From contig SVFC01000011.1 of NCBI GenBank assembly GCA_015057035.1, positions 1 through 64,000 on the forward strand: a stretch of 64,000 bases of DNA. The letters run 5' to 3'. This document shows, one piece after another, positions 17,935-27,319 of the stretch; the stretch's first letter is position 1; each line of letters opens with the position of its first letter. The notes below the pieces were generated by a model. That model had not been told where the DNA came from and did not search any database. It worked only from the letters and a program-made list of their open reading frames with translations. The stretch comes from Lachnospiraceae bacterium (lineage in GTDB: Bacteria; Bacillota; Clostridia; Lachnospirales; Lachnospiraceae). Both the position numbers and the translations under genes were made by a program.

Positions 17935-18945
17935 TTAAATATGTCCGTTTTCTTTTAACCATGTGATTTCATCGCGAATAGTCTCTGCATATGGTCTTGT
18001 TGTATATCCCAATTCTCTCTGAGCCTTTGAATAATCAAAGGAGTTGTTTCTTGCAAGGTTATACACTGAGAAAGTTGTCATAAGTGGCTGTTTTCCTGAT
18101 TTTGCAGCCATTTTTTCCATCAAAGCGGCAAGTTTGTAAGCAAGACCAAGTGGTAAGAACTGCTTGATTGGCTTGCAGCCTGATTCTTCGTTCAGAAGCT
18201 TGCAGAAATCTCTAAAACTTACTTCTTCGTTTGCAAGAATATAACATTCGCCTTTTCTACCCTTATCTGCAGCTGCGATTGTACCTGCTGCCAGGTCACG
18301 TACGTCACACAGGTTGAAGGAACCATCCATTCCCATTGGCATTTCCCCTTTTATGATGTCAATAACAGTCTTTGTTGTTTCACCAAGGGCTGGATCTTCT
18401 GGTCCAAGGATACCTGAAGGATGAACAACACATGCATTTAAACCATCAATGTTTGCTGCATCTAAAACTGCCTGAGTTGCAATTGCTTTGGAACGGCTAT
18501 AACATCCAACTGTCTGGTCTTCGTCAAAGTACATAACTTCACGAATCTTGCGGCCTTTCTTTTCTTCTGGAATTGCGCCAGTAGAAGAACAATATACTAA
18601 TTTTTTACATTCTTTATGATCTAAGCAGCAACGAATAATGTTCTTAGTTCCGCCTACGTTTACGTTCATTACTAATGGGCTGTAATCTGGTGTTACAGTT
18701 ACGATTGATGCGATGTGAAGGCATATTGTTTCAACGCCATCTTCTACTGTGAAGAATCTCTGAACGTCTTCCATATTGCAAAGGTTTCCTTCCACTACTT
18801 CTACACCTTCTGGGATGTACTGGATTGCTTTGTCTCCTGGAAGTGCAAAGGCACGAACCTTGTCTCCTCTTTCTAATAACTGTCTACAAATGTGTCCACC
18901 TAAAAATCCTGCTGCGCCTGTTACTAAATATAATGTGTTGCTCAT
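17935..18945 (-). CDS. Extended SDR: NAD(P)-dependent epimerase/dehydratase or DFR-like reductase
   Basis: A 336-residue Rossmann protein. The N-terminal VTGAAGFLGGHI is the extended-SDR cofactor loop, YCSSTGAI supplies the Ser/Thr and YSRSK the catalytic Tyr and Lys. The pattern is closest to dihydroflavonol-4-reductase/3-beta-HSD-like SDRs that reduce carbonyls or oxidise hydroxyls of small molecules; the substrate is unknown. The start has GGAGAG upstream. Its promoter region is nearly identical to that of the small-membrane-protein operon at 11088, which implies common control. Confidence 0.85.
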   Translation of the reverse strand: MSNTLYLVTGAAGFLGGHICRQLLERGDKVRAFALPGDKAIQYIPEGVEVVEGNLCNMEDVQRFFTVEDGVETICLHIASIVTVTPDYSPLVMNVNVGGTKNIIRCCLDHKECKKLVYCSSTGAIPEEKKGRKIREVMYFDEDQTVGCYSRSKAIATQAVLDAANIDGLNACVVHPSGILGPEDPALGETTKTVIDIIKGEMPMGMDGSFNLCDVRDLAAGTIAAADKGRKGECYILANEEVSFRDFCKLLNEESGCKPIKQFLPLGLAYKLAALMEKMAAKSGKQPLMTTFSVYNLARNNSFDYSKAQRELGYTTRPYAETIRDEITWLKENGHI

Positions 18946-18986
18946 AATTTTACTCTCCTTTTTGATCCTGTTTGTTGTTCTTATTA

Positions 18987-19070
18987 ATTATTTTGTTCGC
19001 TGTTGATGATGTGATAATACAGGAGAGTTATTTTTGAAATGTTCGCGAAATGTTAAAGTTTTGTTTAAAT
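18987..19070 (-). promoter_or_regulatory. Conserved promoter/operator cassette, copy B
   Basis: This aligns to 11114-11196 over about 84 bp with few mismatches, mainly a 5-bp variable patch just upstream of the -10 (CTCAT in A, GAGAG in B, plus-strand reading). It preserves AACATTT-CGCG-AACATTT, TATTAT, CACATCATCA and GCGAACAAAAT. It ends 42 bp before the SDR start at 18945. Confidence 0.75.
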
Positions 19071-19082
19071 CAGAATTTTTTA

Positions 19083-19118
19083 ATAAAAAACAAAGTCTGT
19101 CGCAAATCGCGACAGACT
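19083..19118 (-). terminator. Intrinsic terminator of the second MATE gene
   Basis: AGTCTGTCGC (19094-19103) pairs perfectly with GCGACAGACT (19109-19118) around AAATC, with a T-rich tail on the minus strand. It follows the stop at 19133. Confidence 0.92.
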
Positions 19119-19132
19119 CTTAGTCATATCTA

Positions 19133-20503
19133 TTAAACGCCCCACTTCTTTTTCAGTTTCCATCGAATCACCAGGAAACAACAGGTATGAACGAAGAACG
19201 TCACACCCCAGGAAAGTGGATATGCAAAATATACAGTTTCAATCATATGGAATGCAGGGTTTGTAAACATCACCGCAATCCAAAGTAAACGCAGACCACA
19301 AACACCCATTAATGCAACTATCATTGGAACCACAGAGCGTCCTAAACCACGAAGAACTGCTACCATACTGTCCATCATTCCATAGAAGAAATAGAAACAG
19401 CAAGCAAACATCATACGTTTCATACCGGATGCCACAACATCCGGACTATCTGTATACAATAATAACAACTGAGGTGCAAAGAAATAGATAATATTTCCTA
19501 ACACAACCGATACTGAAAATACACAGGTCTGTAAGGTAATGACTATCTTGTTAATCCTATCATATCTTCCTGCTCCCACGTTCTGGCTAACAAATGCCAC
19601 ACCACCCTGAGAGAAAGCATTGACAATCACATTTAAAAATCCTTCTAGATTCTGCCCTGCCGTGTTGCCCGCAATGGCCAGCGGACCGAAACTATTAATG
19701 GAAGACTGAATCACTACGTTAGACAGAGAAAACAGAGAACTCTGAATTCCAGCAGGAAGTCCAATCTGTACAATCTGTCCTAAGATTCGCTTATCAATTC
19801 CCAAACCACTTCTTGTCAGGTGAATTGCACTACTCTCATTACCTAGACAGCGGAGAACCAACAGACAGGAAATGCACTGGGAAATTACCGTTGCAATCGC
19901 AACTCCCGCCACATCCCAACGAAATACAATCACAAAAATACAGTTCAGTACCAGATTAATAAATCCAGAAAATGCCAGGAAATATAACGGTCTCTTAGTA
20001 TCTCCCACCGCTCTTAAAATAGCAGCTCCAAAATTATATAAAATAGTGGCAGGCATGCCAAGGAAGTAAAATCGCAGATACAATGTTGCCAGATCAATGA
20101 CTTCTGCTGGGCTTTCCATCCAAACTAGAATCTGTCTGGCACAGACCTCACCAATAATTACCATAAGGACTCCACAGATTAAACTAACGGTAATGGCAGT
20201 ATGGACGGTTTTACGTAATTCTTCCTCTTGTTTGGCCGCAAAAAACCTAGCTACCAATACATTGACACCAACCGATAATCCCATAAATACATTGGTCAGC
20301 AAATGTATTACGGAACTGGTGGAACCAACAGCTGCTAGCGAGTTATCACCTGCGAACTGACCAACCACCATAATGTCTGCAGCATTAAAACACAACTGTA
20401 GTACATTAGACGCCATCAGCGGCAGAGAAAACATCAATAACTTTTTCAAAATGGAACCTTCTGTTAGGTCCATCGTATAATTCTTTGTTCTAACTTGACT
20501 CAT
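19133..20503 (-). CDS. MATE family multidrug exporter (copy 2)
   Basis: A 456-residue, 12-helix MATE exporter, paralogous to 11256-12614 along its entire length. Shared landmarks are NYTMDL.EGSIL.KLL, FNAADIMVVGQFAGDNSLAA and SQNVGAGRYDRINK. It would export organic cations or metabolites in exchange for Na+ or H+. The start has AGGATG upstream. It has its own terminator and appears monocistronic. The two copies differ most in the C-terminal third. Confidence 0.9.
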   Translation of the reverse strand: MSQVRTKNYTMDLTEGSILKKLLMFSLPLMASNVLQLCFNAADIMVVGQFAGDNSLAAVGSTSSVIHLLTNVFMGLSVGVNVLVARFFAAKQEEELRKTVHTAITVSLICGVLMVIIGEVCARQILVWMESPAEVIDLATLYLRFYFLGMPATILYNFGAAILRAVGDTKRPLYFLAFSGFINLVLNCIFVIVFRWDVAGVAIATVISQCISCLLVLRCLGNESSAIHLTRSGLGIDKRILGQIVQIGLPAGIQSSLFSLSNVVIQSSINSFGPLAIAGNTAGQNLEGFLNVIVNAFSQGGVAFVSQNVGAGRYDRINKIVITLQTCVFSVSVVLGNIIYFFAPQLLLLYTDSPDVVASGMKRMMFACCFYFFYGMMDSMVAVLRGLGRSVVPMIVALMGVCGLRLLWIAVMFTNPAFHMIETVYFAYPLSWGVTFFVHTCCFLVIRWKLKKKWGV

Positions 20504-20587
20504 AATTTCATCCTACGAATTTCAAATTAAATTGCTTACCACTTATTATATTCCTTTTCCCAAAATAAGCAATATTTGACAAAAAAT

Positions 20588-20620
20588 AAACGAAGCACCC
20601 CTTTAAGGAATGCTTCGTTT
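20588..20620 (-). terminator. Intrinsic terminator ending the signalling run
   Basis: Minus-strand AACGAAGCATTCC and GGGGTGCTTCGTT pair, followed by TATTTTTT. It lies after the receiver gene stop at 20636. Confidence 0.88.
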
Positions 20621-20635
20621 CAACTTATTCAATCT

Positions 20636-21391
20636 CTACAATGTCTTCCGTTTCTCAAAAAACTCATCAATCATCTGAACAATCTGCTCAGGTTTTGTAG
20701 TTTTTAAAATATATCCTTCTGGTTTTAATCCCATAACCTGCTGAATACTCTCGCGATCATTCTTGCTGGTTAAGAACATAACAGGAATGTTACTAAACTC
20801 TGACTCTGTACGAATCATCTCTAACACCTGTTTGCCATTGACTACTGGCATTTCATAATCCAAAAGCACCAAATCTGGACGATTGGTAGACAAATACTTG
20901 ATTGCCATTGCTCCTGAATTCGCAAGGATTACCTGATAACGATCTTCTAACCAGCCCTTTACGCTACGAAGCATTGCACCAGAATCGTCTACTACGAGGA
21001 CTTTTTTCTTGGTATGGTTGCCATAGAAGCGAATATATTCATCCATTTCACTAACAACTACCTTAATATCCACAGGTCTCTGATATTCCTTCTTTAATAA
21101 GTGTTTTGGAACAACTTCACGGATTTCTGCCAATTCATTAATGTCTCCAATAACGAAAAATGGAATATCACCTTCTACACCTTTGTCACGAACAAAAACC
21201 ATTGCCTGCTGTTTCTTCAGCAGTTCTGAATCAGCATAAATCAAAATAGCTGAAATGGTTTCTTTTACAGCATTAATATCATTGATATCCGTACCAACGT
21301 TGATTACATTGTAATCTAACGCCTTGAACTGATCCTCCATCGATATATTCAAATAGCCTCGGCTCTCCGAGAAAATCAAAATGTTATGCAT
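20636..21391 (-). CDS. Response regulator: degenerate receiver-like domain plus true receiver, no output domain
   Basis: The chosen start is the ATG at 21391 (MHNILIFSES); an in-frame ATG at 21427 overlaps the kinase gene and has a poorer context. The 251-residue protein has an N-terminal receiver-like fold (residues 1-115) without phospho-acceptor Asp, then a real receiver with VVDDSG, phospho-acceptor in LLDYEMP, Thr in FLTSK and a Lys in YILKTT. No DNA-binding or enzymatic output follows, so it probably acts by protein contact or as a phosphorelay element. It directly follows the hybrid kinase at 21411, its probable partner. Confidence 0.8.
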   Translation of the reverse strand: MHNILIFSESRGYLNISMEDQFKALDYNVINVGTDINDINAVKETISAILIYADSELLKKQQAMVFVRDKGVEGDIPFFVIGDINELAEIREVVPKHLLKKEYQRPVDIKVVVSEMDEYIRFYGNHTKKKVLVVDDSGAMLRSVKGWLEDRYQVILANSGAMAIKYLSTNRPDLVLLDYEMPVVNGKQVLEMIRTESEFSNIPVMFLTSKNDRESIQQVMGLKPEGYILKTTKPEQIVQMIDEFFEKRKTL

Positions 21392-21410
21392 ATCTGTTTG
21401 TTCCTTTCCA

Positions 21411-24400
21411 CTACTGAGATATCTCATGTATTAATTCATCTGCCAGTCTCATTACATCTTCCATAGCCACATCTGCTACAAAAGCGCTTAAGTCTTCCAC
21501 TCTGCTCTGGCATGTTTCAGGAAAGACGTATCCTTCCAACTCTGCCATAGCTTCATCTGCAGTATTTAAGTCAAAATTCTCCATTGCGTCACGCAACTGT
21601 TCCAATGCGTGAACCATGATTTCTACAGGCACATTTTCTTTGTCCTGATTACCAATTCCGTATGGAGCTAAAACCGACTTATAACTTCTATATAATAATA
21701 ACACGCCAGGGGTCTTACTTTCCAGTATTTTCTGTTCTTCCGCATTACCCAATTGTTCCAATTCGTAGAACTGCTTTGACAATTCCATCGCACCAATCAT
21801 TCGAGAAGTGCTCTTTAGAGCATGAACCTCTATGGTATAATCTCTTAACATGCCATCAGCCAGGAGATGTTCTACTTTTGTTGCCTTCTTATCAATCAGT
21901 TTATAGAAATCTCCTAAGAGACTTAGGAACATCTCTTTGGAACCACAGTTAGCAATTCCTTCTGACACATCCAGACCATCAATTTGAAGTTCCTCCCCAC
22001 CTGAATCTGAACCTGTATCAGGCACACCAAGTGTTGCAACACTCGTAGCAGTTGGCTGGTCATACACAACCGTTCCAAGCGGCAACCACTTACGAATACA
22101 ACCACATAGTTCTTTTAACTTGATTGGCTTTGGTACAAAATCAAAGAAACCATTATTGCGGAACAATTCCTGAGCCTCAACCGTGGCATTTGCGGAAAGA
22201 GCAATAATTGGAAGTTCCTGATAATATTCTCCTTCCAGCTTTCGAATTGCCTGTGTTGCTTCAATTCCGTCCATTACTGGCATCATATGATCCATAAATA
22301 CCATATGGTACTCATGATTTTTCACTTTTTCTATCGCTTCCTTACCGTTGGTTGCAGTGTCAATCTGAATCTGAAGTGGCGCAAGCAAACCTTTTGCAAC
22401 TTTCAGGTTCATCTCATGGTCATCTACAATCAGAATCTTCGCGTCTGGAGCAATAAAACACAGAACTTCTTTTTCATTTTCCACCACAATTGTTTCACCA
22501 TTCATCGCCTGACAGAAATTCAAACTATATAATGGCTTATTGATTAGCGTTACTGGCATCCCCGATAAGTTCTGTCTCATTGGATTCTGTAATACACAGG
22601 TTTTTGTTTTCCAGATTTCCAATTTCATAGATTCCTCTGGAGTAAGCAGTTTCACATCATCCGTAAAGAATATGGTTACTGGTCTGGTTGAGTCTACCAT
22701 TTCTTCGGAAGAAATCAGATTAAGTTCAAAAGCCTTAGCCAATCTTGCAAATTGCTCTGCAATATGTGTGCTATGGAATTTACCGCATACTACCGCCTGT
22801 TCTACCACATTTGCTTTTACTTCTGCAGCCTTTTTCTCTGACTCTATCTTCTGTGGGATTGTAAAATAGAAAGTACTTCCCTTACCATATTCACTTTCCA
22901 CACCAATGGTACCACCCATAAGCTCTACTAACTGTTTCGAAATAGACAGTCCAAGACCTGTACCTTCTTTGTAGTGGTTCTTTTTCACATCCACCTGCTG
23001 ATAATTGCCAAAGAGTTTTCCTAAATCCTCTTCTGCAATTCCTTGACCAGAATCTTCTATATAATAGGTAATCTTTACTTCATTTTCAGTAATCTCATCT
23101 GTACGAACCGTCAATTTCACATAACCACTGTCCGTAAACTTAATGGCATTATTCATAAGATTAATGATTACCTGACGAATACGCTGAGAATCTCCATATA
23201 GTTTTCTTGGGAGATTAGTATCAATGTCATACAGAAGCTCTATATCCTTGTCACCAATTCGATTCAAGAAAATCATCGACATATCGTTGAACGCCGACAT
23301 TGGCTCGTAGGTATCTTCGACAATTTCCATTTTTCCTGCTTCAATCTTGGAAAAATCCAGAATGTCATTGATAATGGTGAGTAACGCATTTCCAGAACTC
23401 TTGATATTATTCAGATATTCTCTCATCTGTTCCGTCATATCCTCACGCAACAGAATGTCTGTCATACCTACAATTGCATTCATTGGAGTACGAATCTCAT
23501 GTGACATATTGGACATAAATGCAGATTTTGCCTGGTTTGCATCCTCTGCTTTTTGTTTTTCCTCAGCCAATTGTTCCATCATTTCAAACTGATAGCTTAC
23601 ATCAATCAGCAGAAGACTGTAACCAATCACCTTACCATCCTGCTCTATTGGCGCCAGTTTCTTGGTAAAATGACTATCACCAATTCCAACGCAAGACTCT
23701 CCCTCCTGGAAAAACTGCAACACATCCTCTGGAAGTTTTTCATATTTTTCCAATCCAACTAACGAAGGAAAAGTTTCCTTTGCATAAGTATTCGCATCCA
23801 AAAAGCCATACATACTGTCCGCTAACACGAACACGTTCTCCGTGTGTTCCACTACCCAGTCACGTCCCTTGTCTGTTACACGGAAGAATTCGCCGCGAAT
23901 TACCCCAAGGATAATGGATAAAATAGAAACAGATGCACAAATTGGCACTGGATCAAATGGCAAATGTACTATAAAGGCTAAGTGAGTTGCACAGGACACA
24001 ATAAATTGCGCTCCACACAGTCTTGCAAGATTATATTTTTCTTCTTTCACCTTTACACGAAACATACGAATGGTAGTATATATCATTCCAGCAGTCAAGA
24101 TAAGACATAATACTCCATTTCGCATCATATATAAGATTCCTGGAGATGTATTCACAATATTGACCCCGAGAATCCCTGTATCAATAACGGTAACTCTGTC
24201 AAACGCCAAATGGAATGGGTCTCCTGTCCAGATAACAAATAACAGGCAGGCTTCAATGATACCCCAGATTGCAAGCAAAAACGTACGAAGTCTTGTGCTA
24301 CCAATGTCCATATACGTTACAAGAAACAGAATAAACGAAAAATAAAATACTGCATTACCAAAATACAACATCTTTAACATCGTAAATGCTGCATCATAAC

Positions 24401-24575
24401 TATTTGTCCACAATAACAACAAATATGCGCAGTTAATGATAAAGCAGCCAATGTTGGTAAGCATAAGGCTCATGGCCACTTTACTCTGCTCTTTTTTAAA
24501 TAAGGCAATACATCCTACTAGCGGAACACCAAGTCCCACCAACTGCACAAATGGTGCAATTACAAAAAATCCCAT
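21411..24575 (-). CDS. Hybrid histidine kinase (7TM sensor, HisKA, HATPase, receiver, Hpt)
   Basis: A 1,054-residue membrane sensor. Residues ~1-225 hold seven membrane helices of the His_kinase_7TM type, followed by a PAS-like segment (~240-330). The dimerisation domain has MSHEIRTP (His359), the ATPase has NNAIKF (475-480), DSGQGI (508-513) and GTGLGL (538-543). A degenerate receiver-like stretch (~595-700) precedes a receiver with D718, D719 and phospho-acceptor D762, K816. The C-terminal Hpt domain has His918 in EVHALKSTSRM. It can run an internal phosphorelay. The stop codon is followed by the receiver gene; the upstream membrane gene ends 1 bp before its start, so they are co-translated. 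Confidence 0.92.
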   Translation of the reverse strand: MGFFVIAPFVQLVGLGVPLVGCIALFKKEQSKVAMSLMLTNIGCFIINCAYLLLLWTNSYDAAFTMLKMLYFGNAVFYFSFILFLVTYMDIGSTRLRTFLLAIWGIIEACLLFVIWTGDPFHLAFDRVTVIDTGILGVNIVNTSPGILYMMRNGVLCLILTAGMIYTTIRMFRVKVKEEKYNLARLCGAQFIVSCATHLAFIVHLPFDPVPICASVSILSIILGVIRGEFFRVTDKGRDWVVEHTENVFVLADSMYGFLDANTYAKETFPSLVGLEKYEKLPEDVLQFFQEGESCVGIGDSHFTKKLAPIEQDGKVIGYSLLLIDVSYQFEMMEQLAEEKQKAEDANQAKSAFMSNMSHEIRTPMNAIVGMTDILLREDMTEQMREYLNNIKSSGNALLTIINDILDFSKIEAGKMEIVEDTYEPMSAFNDMSMIFLNRIGDKDIELLYDIDTNLPRKLYGDSQRIRQVIINLMNNAIKFTDSGYVKLTVRTDEITENEVKITYYIEDSGQGIAEEDLGKLFGNYQQVDVKKNHYKEGTGLGLSISKQLVELMGGTIGVESEYGKGSTFYFTIPQKIESEKKAAEVKANVVEQAVVCGKFHSTHIAEQFARLAKAFELNLISSEEMVDSTRPVTIFFTDDVKLLTPEESMKLEIWKTKTCVLQNPMRQNLSGMPVTLINKPLYSLNFCQAMNGETIVVENEKEVLCFIAPDAKILIVDDHEMNLKVAKGLLAPLQIQIDTATNGKEAIEKVKNHEYHMVFMDHMMPVMDGIEATQAIRKLEGEYYQELPIIALSANATVEAQELFRNNGFFDFVPKPIKLKELCGCIRKWLPLGTVVYDQPTATSVATLGVPDTGSDSGGEELQIDGLDVSEGIANCGSKEMFLSLLGDFYKLIDKKATKVEHLLADGMLRDYTIEVHALKSTSRMIGAMELSKQFYELEQLGNAEEQKILESKTPGVLLLYRSYKSVLAPYGIGNQDKENVPVEIMVHALEQLRDAMENFDLNTADEAMAELEGYVFPETCQSRVEDLSAFVADVAMEDVMRLADELIHEISQ

Positions 24576-24576
24576 A

Positions 24577-25488
24577 TTACTTCTCCTCTGTTGTTACCTT
24601 CATTTTCTTTCTCTTATTCGTTCTTGCCAGCATTAGAGCTGCAATCGTGTTAATTGCAATCGTAACTGCAATCCCTGTAAGAGTATTCATAAGGCCCATA
24701 TCAAGAGTTCCTTCTTCCCCGAACCGGGTTAACATAGCCACCTGCAGGGTAAAGATAGATACAATTGCTTTTACCAAGTCGATATTCTTAATGGTAGAAT
24801 ACACGAAATTCTTTTTTCTGTATTTTACAACGTTCACAACCGCCATGGTAAAACAGTAAAACGTATAAGCCGCCAAAGCAATAACTACAATTTCATGGTA
24901 CTCAATGGTCTGTTTCAATACAATTACCATATACATAATCACGGACACCGCAATATTTAATACCATCATAAGCCATCCGCAAATCCATGCACTAATGTTG
25001 GCTCTACGCTCTTTGGCTTCTTCTGTCAATCCCTTTCGTTGGGTCTGATATACCACTACGAATCGCATAAGACTCATAATCACGTTGTATCCTGCCATAG
25101 CATACAACCAAGGCGTATGATACACCAATCCTGTGATGGTCTTAAACACCGCAAATCCAATGCCGATAATCAACCCACGGTACATAGAAAAATTCATACG
25201 CAGTTCTCTATCCGTAAGATATCTGTGGGAATATTTATTGGAATGCAAACCTCTCTGAACTTTCTTTACAATTCGGGGAATTCTAGCACACACTACCACC
25301 AGACTATAGAATGCCACCGCATAAAAACAGGCGGCAATTGGATTCTCCCCCAGGTTATTCATAAATATAAAGATAAGACCTGCTACCGTCAGGTTAAATA
25401 ACAAAAACACCACGAACGTCGACGGAAAAAGCAACGTAAATCCTATCTTTTTCCACTTCTTTATGGTTTCCTCATTTGGTTTATTCAT
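24577..25488 (-). CDS. Polytopic membrane protein, unknown function
   Basis: A 303-residue protein with about eight hydrophobic segments and Lys/Arg-rich short loops and tail (RTNKRKKMK). I recognise no named family. It lies between the OmpR-type kinase (8-bp overlap with its stop) and the hybrid kinase (1 bp spacing), so it is translated with both. A sensing or accessory role for one of the kinases is a reasonable guess only. The start has AGGAG upstream. Confidence 0.75.
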   Translation of the reverse strand: MNKPNEETIKKWKKIGFTLLFPSTFVVFLLFNLTVAGLIFIFMNNLGENPIAACFYAVAFYSLVVVCARIPRIVKKVQRGLHSNKYSHRYLTDRELRMNFSMYRGLIIGIGFAVFKTITGLVYHTPWLYAMAGYNVIMSLMRFVVVYQTQRKGLTEEAKERRANISAWICGWLMMVLNIAVSVIMYMVIVLKQTIEYHEIVVIALAAYTFYCFTMAVVNVVKYRKKNFVYSTIKNIDLVKAIVSIFTLQVAMLTRFGEEGTLDMGLMNTLTGIAVTIAINTIAALMLARTNKRKKMKVTTEEK

Positions 25489-26530
25489 TTCTACTCCTGT
25501 TTAATCGAACCGTAAACGTGCTTCCCTCTCCAAGTGCACTACTTACTGTAATCTCACCTTTGCATATATCAATAACCCTTTTTACTAACGCAAGGCCAAG
25601 TCCATTTCCCTTAGTTGCATGAGAGGTGTCTCCTTGATAGAACTTCTTGAAAATATTCTGTCCTACTTCTGGAGACATACCACAGCCCGTATCCTGTACC
25701 TGTACATAGACGTAAGCTTCATCCTGATACAAACGAATCGTAATGAGCCCACCTGACTCCGTGAATTTCAGAGCATTCGACATCAGATTATTCCAAACCA
25801 GACTTAACAGTTCCTTGTCCGCTTCTATGTAAACCTCTTCTTCCAGTTCTGTTTCCAGTTCGATTCCTTTTTTCTCCCATACAGACTCATGTTCCAAAAC
25901 ACACTCACACAACTGTTCACATACATCGAAACGTTCTGTATTAGGATATATCTGCTGATTTTCCAGCTTATTTAACTTCAAAATATTGGTAATAAGAATA
26001 GACAGGCTCTTAGTCTGTTCCACAATCGCCTTGCCATATTCCTGGCGTTTTTCCTCAGGCACATCCGGTCCCTGAAGCAGAGTTCCATAATTCTGCATTA
26101 CAGCCATTGGAGTCTTCAGTTCATGAGAAACATTGGATATAAAATCCGTACGCAAGGTTTCTACCCCTGACAAATCTTCAATCATATGATTGAGAAGCGT
26201 AATCACTTCATCAAATTCGTTTCCACTATCTGGTCCCTTAATGTATTCAATTCTTGTAGAAAAATCTCCAGCTACTACTTTATCCAAAGCTTCCTGGATT
26301 CTCTTCATCGGTTTTGTAACTGTAACTTTTCGATAGATGGTATCTGCAATGGTAAACAATATTGCGAGAAAAACAATATTCCCTGCCACAATCCAGCGTG
26401 CGTGTTCCCCATTCAAGGTTCCACTCTCTATGTAACTAAAAAACAGAATAAAGTTACAGACGATAATAAAAGTGAATAATGCCGCTCCCATAGCAAAACG
26501 GCTTAACCATCTTAATAGTTTTTTCTTCAT
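25481..26530 (-). CDS. Sensor histidine kinase (OmpR-partner type)
   Basis: A 349-residue kinase with two membrane helices (residues ~13-33 and ~46-64) enclosing only a short outer loop, a HAMP linker (~68-120), HisKA with NVSHELKTP (His136), and HATPase motifs NNLMSNALKF, DTGCGM and GNGLGLALV. The tiny extracellular loop suggests sensing within the membrane or through a partner, as in cell-envelope-stress kinases. It is 30 bp downstream of its response regulator and overlaps the next gene by 8 bp. The start has GGGGGAT upstream. Confidence 0.92.
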   Translation of the reverse strand: MKKKLLRWLSRFAMGAALFTFIIVCNFILFFSYIESGTLNGEHARWIVAGNIVFLAILFTIADTIYRKVTVTKPMKRIQEALDKVVAGDFSTRIEYIKGPDSGNEFDEVITLLNHMIEDLSGVETLRTDFISNVSHELKTPMAVMQNYGTLLQGPDVPEEKRQEYGKAIVEQTKSLSILITNILKLNKLENQQIYPNTERFDVCEQLCECVLEHESVWEKKGIELETELEEEVYIEADKELLSLVWNNLMSNALKFTESGGLITIRLYQDEAYVYVQVQDTGCGMSPEVGQNIFKKFYQGDTSHATKGNGLGLALVKRVIDICKGEITVSSALGEGSTFTVRLNRSRNE

Positions 26531-26560
26531 ACATCCCCCAGCACATCTTACACAAACTGC

Positions 26561-27232
26561 TTATTTAATCACCGCTTTATATCCCAATCCGTGCACTGTT
26601 ACGATTTCAAAATCTTCACAGGCAGACATCTTATCACGAATCTTGGTCATATATACGTCTACCGTTCTTGGACCAGAAAGTGATTCTGCGTCCCAGAATT
26701 CTTCCATCAGTTTGGTTCGTGTAAAAGTTTTCTTAGGATAAGATAAAAGTTTATAGAGAATATCAAACTCTCTTACCGTAAGCACGATTTCTTCTCCGTC
26801 CAGATATGCACTGTGTTCTTCCGCGTCCAACACCAATTTTCCGATTTCCAATTTCTTATTGGTATTAATCTTGGCTCTGCGAAGCAAAGCCTCCATACGA
26901 AGCAGAAGTTCTTCCAAATCAATTGGTTTTATCATATAGTCATCAATGCCTACACGAAAACCTTTTCTCTTTGACTCAAAATCATCTCTAGCAGTCATAA
27001 AAATAATTGGAATCTCTTTGTTCATATCTCTGACATTTTCCGCAAATTCGTAGCCATCTGTACCAGGCATCATAATATCCGAAATAATCAAATCGAATAC
27101 CGTTTCATACATTTTGTCATATGCCTCTTCTGGTTCAAGGGCTCCCTGTGCCTCAAACCCATTCTGATTCAAATATGCACATACCGTACGATTTAGATCT
27201 TTGTCATCCTCTACTACTAAAATCTGAAACAT
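26561..27232 (-). CDS. OmpR/PhoB-family response regulator
   Basis: A 223-residue regulator. The receiver has acidic D9/D10, phospho-acceptor D52 (SDIMMPGTDG) and K102 (DDYMIKP); the C-terminal winged helix has REFDILYKLLS and GPRTVDVYMTKIRDKM followed by VHGLGYKAV. It binds DNA on phosphorylation by the kinase at 26530. An AGGAGG site precedes the ATG. The gene starts 88 bp after the transglutaminase stop without a strong promoter visible, so it may be read from the upstream genes. Confidence 0.95.
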   Translation of the reverse strand: MFQILVVEDDKDLNRTVCAYLNQNGFEAQGALEPEEAYDKMYETVFDLIISDIMMPGTDGYEFAENVRDMNKEIPIIFMTARDDFESKRKGFRVGIDDYMIKPIDLEELLLRMEALLRRAKINTNKKLEIGKLVLDAEEHSAYLDGEEIVLTVREFDILYKLLSYPKKTFTRTKLMEEFWDAESLSGPRTVDVYMTKIRDKMSACEDFEIVTVHGLGYKAVIK

Positions 27233-27319
27233 ATATACCTCCTAAAACTCACATTATGTCGCATTCTAAGAAATACCCTACCATACAGATGTTTCTAAAA
27301 TGTTAATGTCACACTCACA

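Noticed and set aside
21391-21427. Start of the receiver protein at 21427
   Set aside because: It would overlap the kinase gene and has a weaker context than the ATG at 21391.
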